DNA from: Polydactylus sextarius
Taxonomy: Eukaryota; Chordata; Actinopteri; Polynemidae
NCBI GenBank assembly: GCA_016801845.1
Contig: CM028914.1
Span: 15,494,272-15,558,271, forward strand
Length of the DNA stretch: 64,000 bases
Reading direction: 5' to 3'
Made by a program: the position numbers and the translations under genes
Part shown: positions 60,220 to 64,000 of the stretch, piece after piece
How positions within the stretch are numbered: position 1 is the stretch's first letter
Layout: each line of letters starts with the position of its first letter
Notes under the pieces: model-generated
What the model was told of the DNA's origin: nothing
The model's database searches: none
What the model saw: only the letters and a program-made list of their open reading frames with translations

Positions 60220-61266
60220 GTTCATATATAGGCCATTACTGCAGTGAAGCCAGCACATGCACATATGGCTAATGTGGATAGAAAGGGTGAATTTGTTCAT
60301 TTATTTATTTATTTGTTTATTTATCGTTTACCTAGTTTGCTGAATGTGTTCACTCTTCCAGTGTAGATGAGAGTTGTTTCAGGACCTTGGACAGTTCCGA
60401 CACACACCACACACCTCCCTATGACACTTCACTACAGTGAACTATACTTTAGTTATTACTCATTTTATTCAAGTGTTCTTCAATTCACACAGTTTTTTTG
60501 TGATTTATTATTACTACAAATGGATGACAAATCAGTAGATACACTCAAATAAAAACAAAATGGACAAATACAGACTCATGAAAGGACCTTTTTTTTTTTC
60601 AACAAGACATCTTGAGTTGTCACAGAAAGAAATTTTTTTTTAACAAATCTACCATTACGATATAATGTATTTAATATCAGAAAAATCTCAGTGTTTGTGT
60701 CTGTGTGAAACACCTACAACAAGGAATTGTCTACTTTGAGTAAATAGTTTGGCGAAATGAGCTCGTCTGTTTGAGGGAGCTCGCAATTAATTTTAGCAGC
60801 AACAAAAGAGCGAATGATGCTGGTATAAGTGTAGCAGGAGGGTAGTAGGGAGAGGTGTCAGGTTGTAATTTCTGTACGAGACACCAGGATGTTTAATGAT
60901 ACCAATGATTGTAAAGTCAAAGTAATGGTACAGTGTCTGTTTCTGGCTAATCCAGCAGATTAAATACTGATCTGATCAAAGTACTTAAGTCAGTTAGATG
61001 CAGAACCGTGCCCCTTACTCACTGTCTTATGTTTTTTATATGGGGCCATTAATATTAATCTGAGATCTATGACATCTTGAAAACTTGGCAATAATCAGCC
61101 TGAAGTGTGATCAATCATATTTGCCATTAACAGTAAACCACCAATGCTGATCTTTTACCTCCTGCCACTAGAATCATAATGCTGCCACTTAAAAAAAAGA
61201 GAAATCAATATAGAGGCTAATTTTAATCATTGATTATCTAACCTGTGATTCTAATTATCCCGCTCT

Positions 61267-61290
61267 TTTTTTTTTTTTTTTTTTTTTTTT
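61267..61290. repeat. Poly-T run
   Basis: About 24 consecutive T. Confidence 0.9.
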
Positions 61291-61773
61291 ATTTAAATGT
61301 CCGTTCACTCCTGTCGGCTCAGGGATTAAACAGGTCGAGTAGCGTGAAAGGTTTATTCCAGCTAAAATGAAGATTTTCCTTTTAGCTGCAGCTCGATTTT
61401 GTTGACAGAGAAGTAGCCACGTCTTCAACGAAATAGAGGAGAGAATGAAACTGTGTGGAGATGAAGGGAAGCGAGGGAAGGAACAGAGGAGTCAGCAAAG
61501 CTTTTGTGTCTCTCCTGCGTCAGAATACAGCGAATGGCACAGAGGGCCAAGCACTGTCAGACACGCTGTCAGATGCACCAAATGTTTTTTACTATGTATT
61601 TGGAGCTGCCTCAACCCCCCACCCCCACGCCCCTCATCTTTTTCTGTGAGTTCCAGTGTGTCATATCTTATTCTCTTCTAACCCCAGCACTTTGCCAAGG
61701 CCACAAATGAGAAACCAGGTGACTAATAGACAGCCCCTGTGCTTTATTAGGCGCTGCTCTATTTATGGCTTGA

Positions 61774-61816
61774 ATTTTATTTTATTTTATTTTATTTTAT
61801 TTATTTATTTATTTTT
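61774..61816. repeat. (TTTTA)n/(TTTA)n run
   Basis: Five TTTTA-type units passing into TTTA units. Confidence 0.9.
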
Positions 61817-62115
61817 TCATCTCCATGGTGCTAAAATGCCTCGTATCTATTTCAGGACACTTGCTTTCAGGATGACACAAGGCCATTACAACAGTAGTCT
61901 TTTTGAATTATGAAAGAGATTGATGTGATGTGTGCTTCCCTGTTTGCCCAAGAGGAAATGCCATTTATATTTACTTAAGAGATGGGTGGGTGTTTTTTTT
62001 TTTTTTTTTTAAGGAGAGCTGGAGAAGAAAAATACAGTTAGTGCAGCTCTCACTGACGGTCACGAGCCAGGCTGCTCCATTTCTTTTTATGTGGTTCAAA
62101 TACAAATATATATGT

Positions 62116-62119
<4 letters not shown>

Positions 62120-62158
<39 letters not shown>
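62120..62158. repeat. (TG)n microsatellite
   Basis: About 19 units, then a GC-alternating GCACGCGTGCGC end. Confidence 0.95.
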
Positions 62159-62159
<1 letters not shown>

Positions 62160-63463
62160 ACGCGTGCGCATGTGTGTTTAGTCCCTCGCCCTAGTTTTAT
62201 GTATTTATGAGTTTATGTGTGCAGAACCTGAATCATCATGCAAACGCATGAATTCCTTAATGAAATTTGAATAAAACTTGCACAAAAGATGAAAGGAAAC
62301 AGGAGGAGAAATGTTCAACATTCTCCTAGCAACTTTGCAGCTGTCAGTAGATAAGAAATAATCTGTTTGATTAACTCTGATCAGGGATTTGGCAGGAGTG
62401 GGTGGTGTGGGGGTGCAGGGCTCTTTGCAGTTCAGCTGATTTGGAATGGGGAGCTGTTATCTGCATTGGTCTGCATTGGGAGTAGGCGTCATCATGCTAA
62501 TTGTACTCAAAAGTGTCCTTTTGCTGTCATTTGGCAGCTTTAATTCTTTTTTATTTCACTGGCTCTGTTAAAAATGCCCACTGAAAACAGTCATCTCTGT
62601 GGAAACGCGTATCAGCTTCTGAGATTTTTTTTCTTGAGGGGAGGGCTCTGAAGTAGGTTCAGTGTCTTTGTCTCAGTTCCCTTTGGTGTCACGTTCAGCT
62701 TTGGGCATCCCATGACAACGGCGCAGTTCAGACGACTGCGAGAGAATTTTAAAGAGGTCACCTTCTCCAGGGAGGGGAGGGAGAGGGCTGACGACTGAGT
62801 CACAGACTTGAGACTTGCACACCACACTCAGCCGTCATGTGAGCCGCTGCCCAAGTTGGACAAAAAGAAACTCAAGCACAGGAGCACAGGTGTCAGCAGA
62901 GTCTCAGTCAGTCTCTTTCCTCCAGCTCTGTCTGCTACAGAGAAAATAAACTTCAGAAACCGATTAAATCAAGTCATTTGTTGAAAAACAACCAATAATA
63001 TAATACAGCCACTTAGAAGATACTTTAGTCGTGATACACATGACTTTGAGTAACCCGCAGTATTATTTGTTCACACTTGAGCACTCTGTGAATCCAATCC
63101 TCTGAGCTGCAAAGAACATCACATCAGAGCAGTACAAACTGATCTCCTGGGCTGAGCTGTGTGGGCTATTGAGTGCAGAAATTCAAGAGAATCCCACATG
63201 CAGGCCAGCTCCACTTTGTGTTGCCTCCTCTAACAATAGACACCATCTGTAGGCATTTCTTTGCATTTAATGTGCATGGAAAAAAAATTGATCAGATTTT
63301 TGACGGGGCACCAAACCAGCATGTTTCCTTACATGTGTAGAATATAAATGTGATACACTTCAAATATAGCACAAAAAAATGATGATGATTTAGATGTTTC
63401 ACTTCAACATACGTGTACATGTATAATTTTGTAGTACAAAGTGCATTTTTCATAAATAAATAA

Positions 63464-63580
<117 letters not shown>

Positions 63581-63749
63581 TTTGCATCATTTGTTTGTTA
63601 CTCACTTGTTTGTTTTGTTTTTTTAACAATCCGATTCATTCTTTCTATCATTTACAAAACAAGAGCAATTTCTTAGTTACTTAAACTTGCAAAAAGACTT
63701 TTTGCCTCAGTTTTTCTATTTATACAGTTGCTCAGCAACATTACCATTC

Positions 63750-64000
63750 TTAGTGCCCATGGCTCAGAGGGTAGACCCGGTCGTCCACTAATTGAAAGGT
63801 TGGTTGTTTGGTTGGTTTGATTTCTGGCTCCTCCGGTCCAAGTGTCCTCATGGCCTTGGGCAAGATACTAAACCACAAATTGCCCCCAGTATCTGCTCCA
63901 TCGATTTATCACTGGTGTTTGATTAAAACAGAATAAAGCACAAAAGTATAGTTGCACTGTCTGAATGTATGTGTGAAGAAGTTAATGAGAACTGTTATGT
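63750..64000 (+). mobile_element. tRNA-derived SINE, reaching toward the window edge
   Basis: GTGCCCATGGCTCAGAGGGT followed by AGACCCGGTCGTCCACTAAT resembles a tRNA head with box A (TGGCTCAGAGGGTAGA). The body has CCTTGGGCAAGATACTAAAC and CACAAATTGCCCCCAGTATC, wording common to a fish SINE family. Box B is degraded and the 3' end may be cut by the window. Confidence 0.6.

Overview
The window is vertebrate nuclear DNA, almost certainly from a teleost fish. It holds three multi-exon genes with GT-AG introns, abundant CA/TG, TA and GATA microsatellites, and remnants of fish-type L2-like LINEs and tRNA-derived SINEs. Nothing prokaryotic (operons, CRISPR) was seen, and no intact mobile element.

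Layout. (1) About 1-14.7 kb, minus strand: a neuroligin gene, best matching neuroligin-3. All five constitutive coding exons are present (801 predicted residues), plus a 60-base in-frame cassette exon at the conserved splice site A, which is too short to show up as an open reading frame. (2) 14.7-19.3 kb: intergenic, with old repeat fragments. (3) 19.3-27.5 kb, plus strand: cchcr1 (coiled-coil alpha-helical rod protein 1), complete in 19 coding exons and 870 residues. Its intron 13 carries a GGTCTTG-type array and a SINE-like element. (4) 29.1-32.3 kb, minus strand: one long, broken L2-like LINE with recognisable endonuclease, reverse transcriptase and tail. (5) 32.3-42.3 kb: gene-free DNA with LINE scraps and microsatellites. 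(6) 42.3-64 kb, plus strand: the 5' part of an AMPA-receptor subunit gene, best matching gria3. Its first three coding exons (signal peptide and start of the amino-terminal domain) are present; the rest lies beyond the right edge. The 11.5-kb intron 2 and the partial intron 3 hold microsatellites and a few repeats.

How the genes relate. nlgn3 (postsynaptic adhesion molecule) and gria3 (glutamate-gated channel subunit) both act at synapses. The gene between them, cchcr1, encodes a coiled-coil protein linked in mammals to centrosomes and P-bodies. There is no sign of shared regulation, and the neighbourhood is probably a synteny feature.

I did not find an undescribed biological system. The most useful leads are the hidden splice-site-A cassette exon, a (TG)n tract standing in for the polypyrimidine tract at one neuroligin acceptor, upstream ORFs in both synaptic genes, and a candidate RFX X-box at cchcr1. 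All calls come from reading and translating the sequence by eye; paralog letters (a/b) cannot be assigned here.
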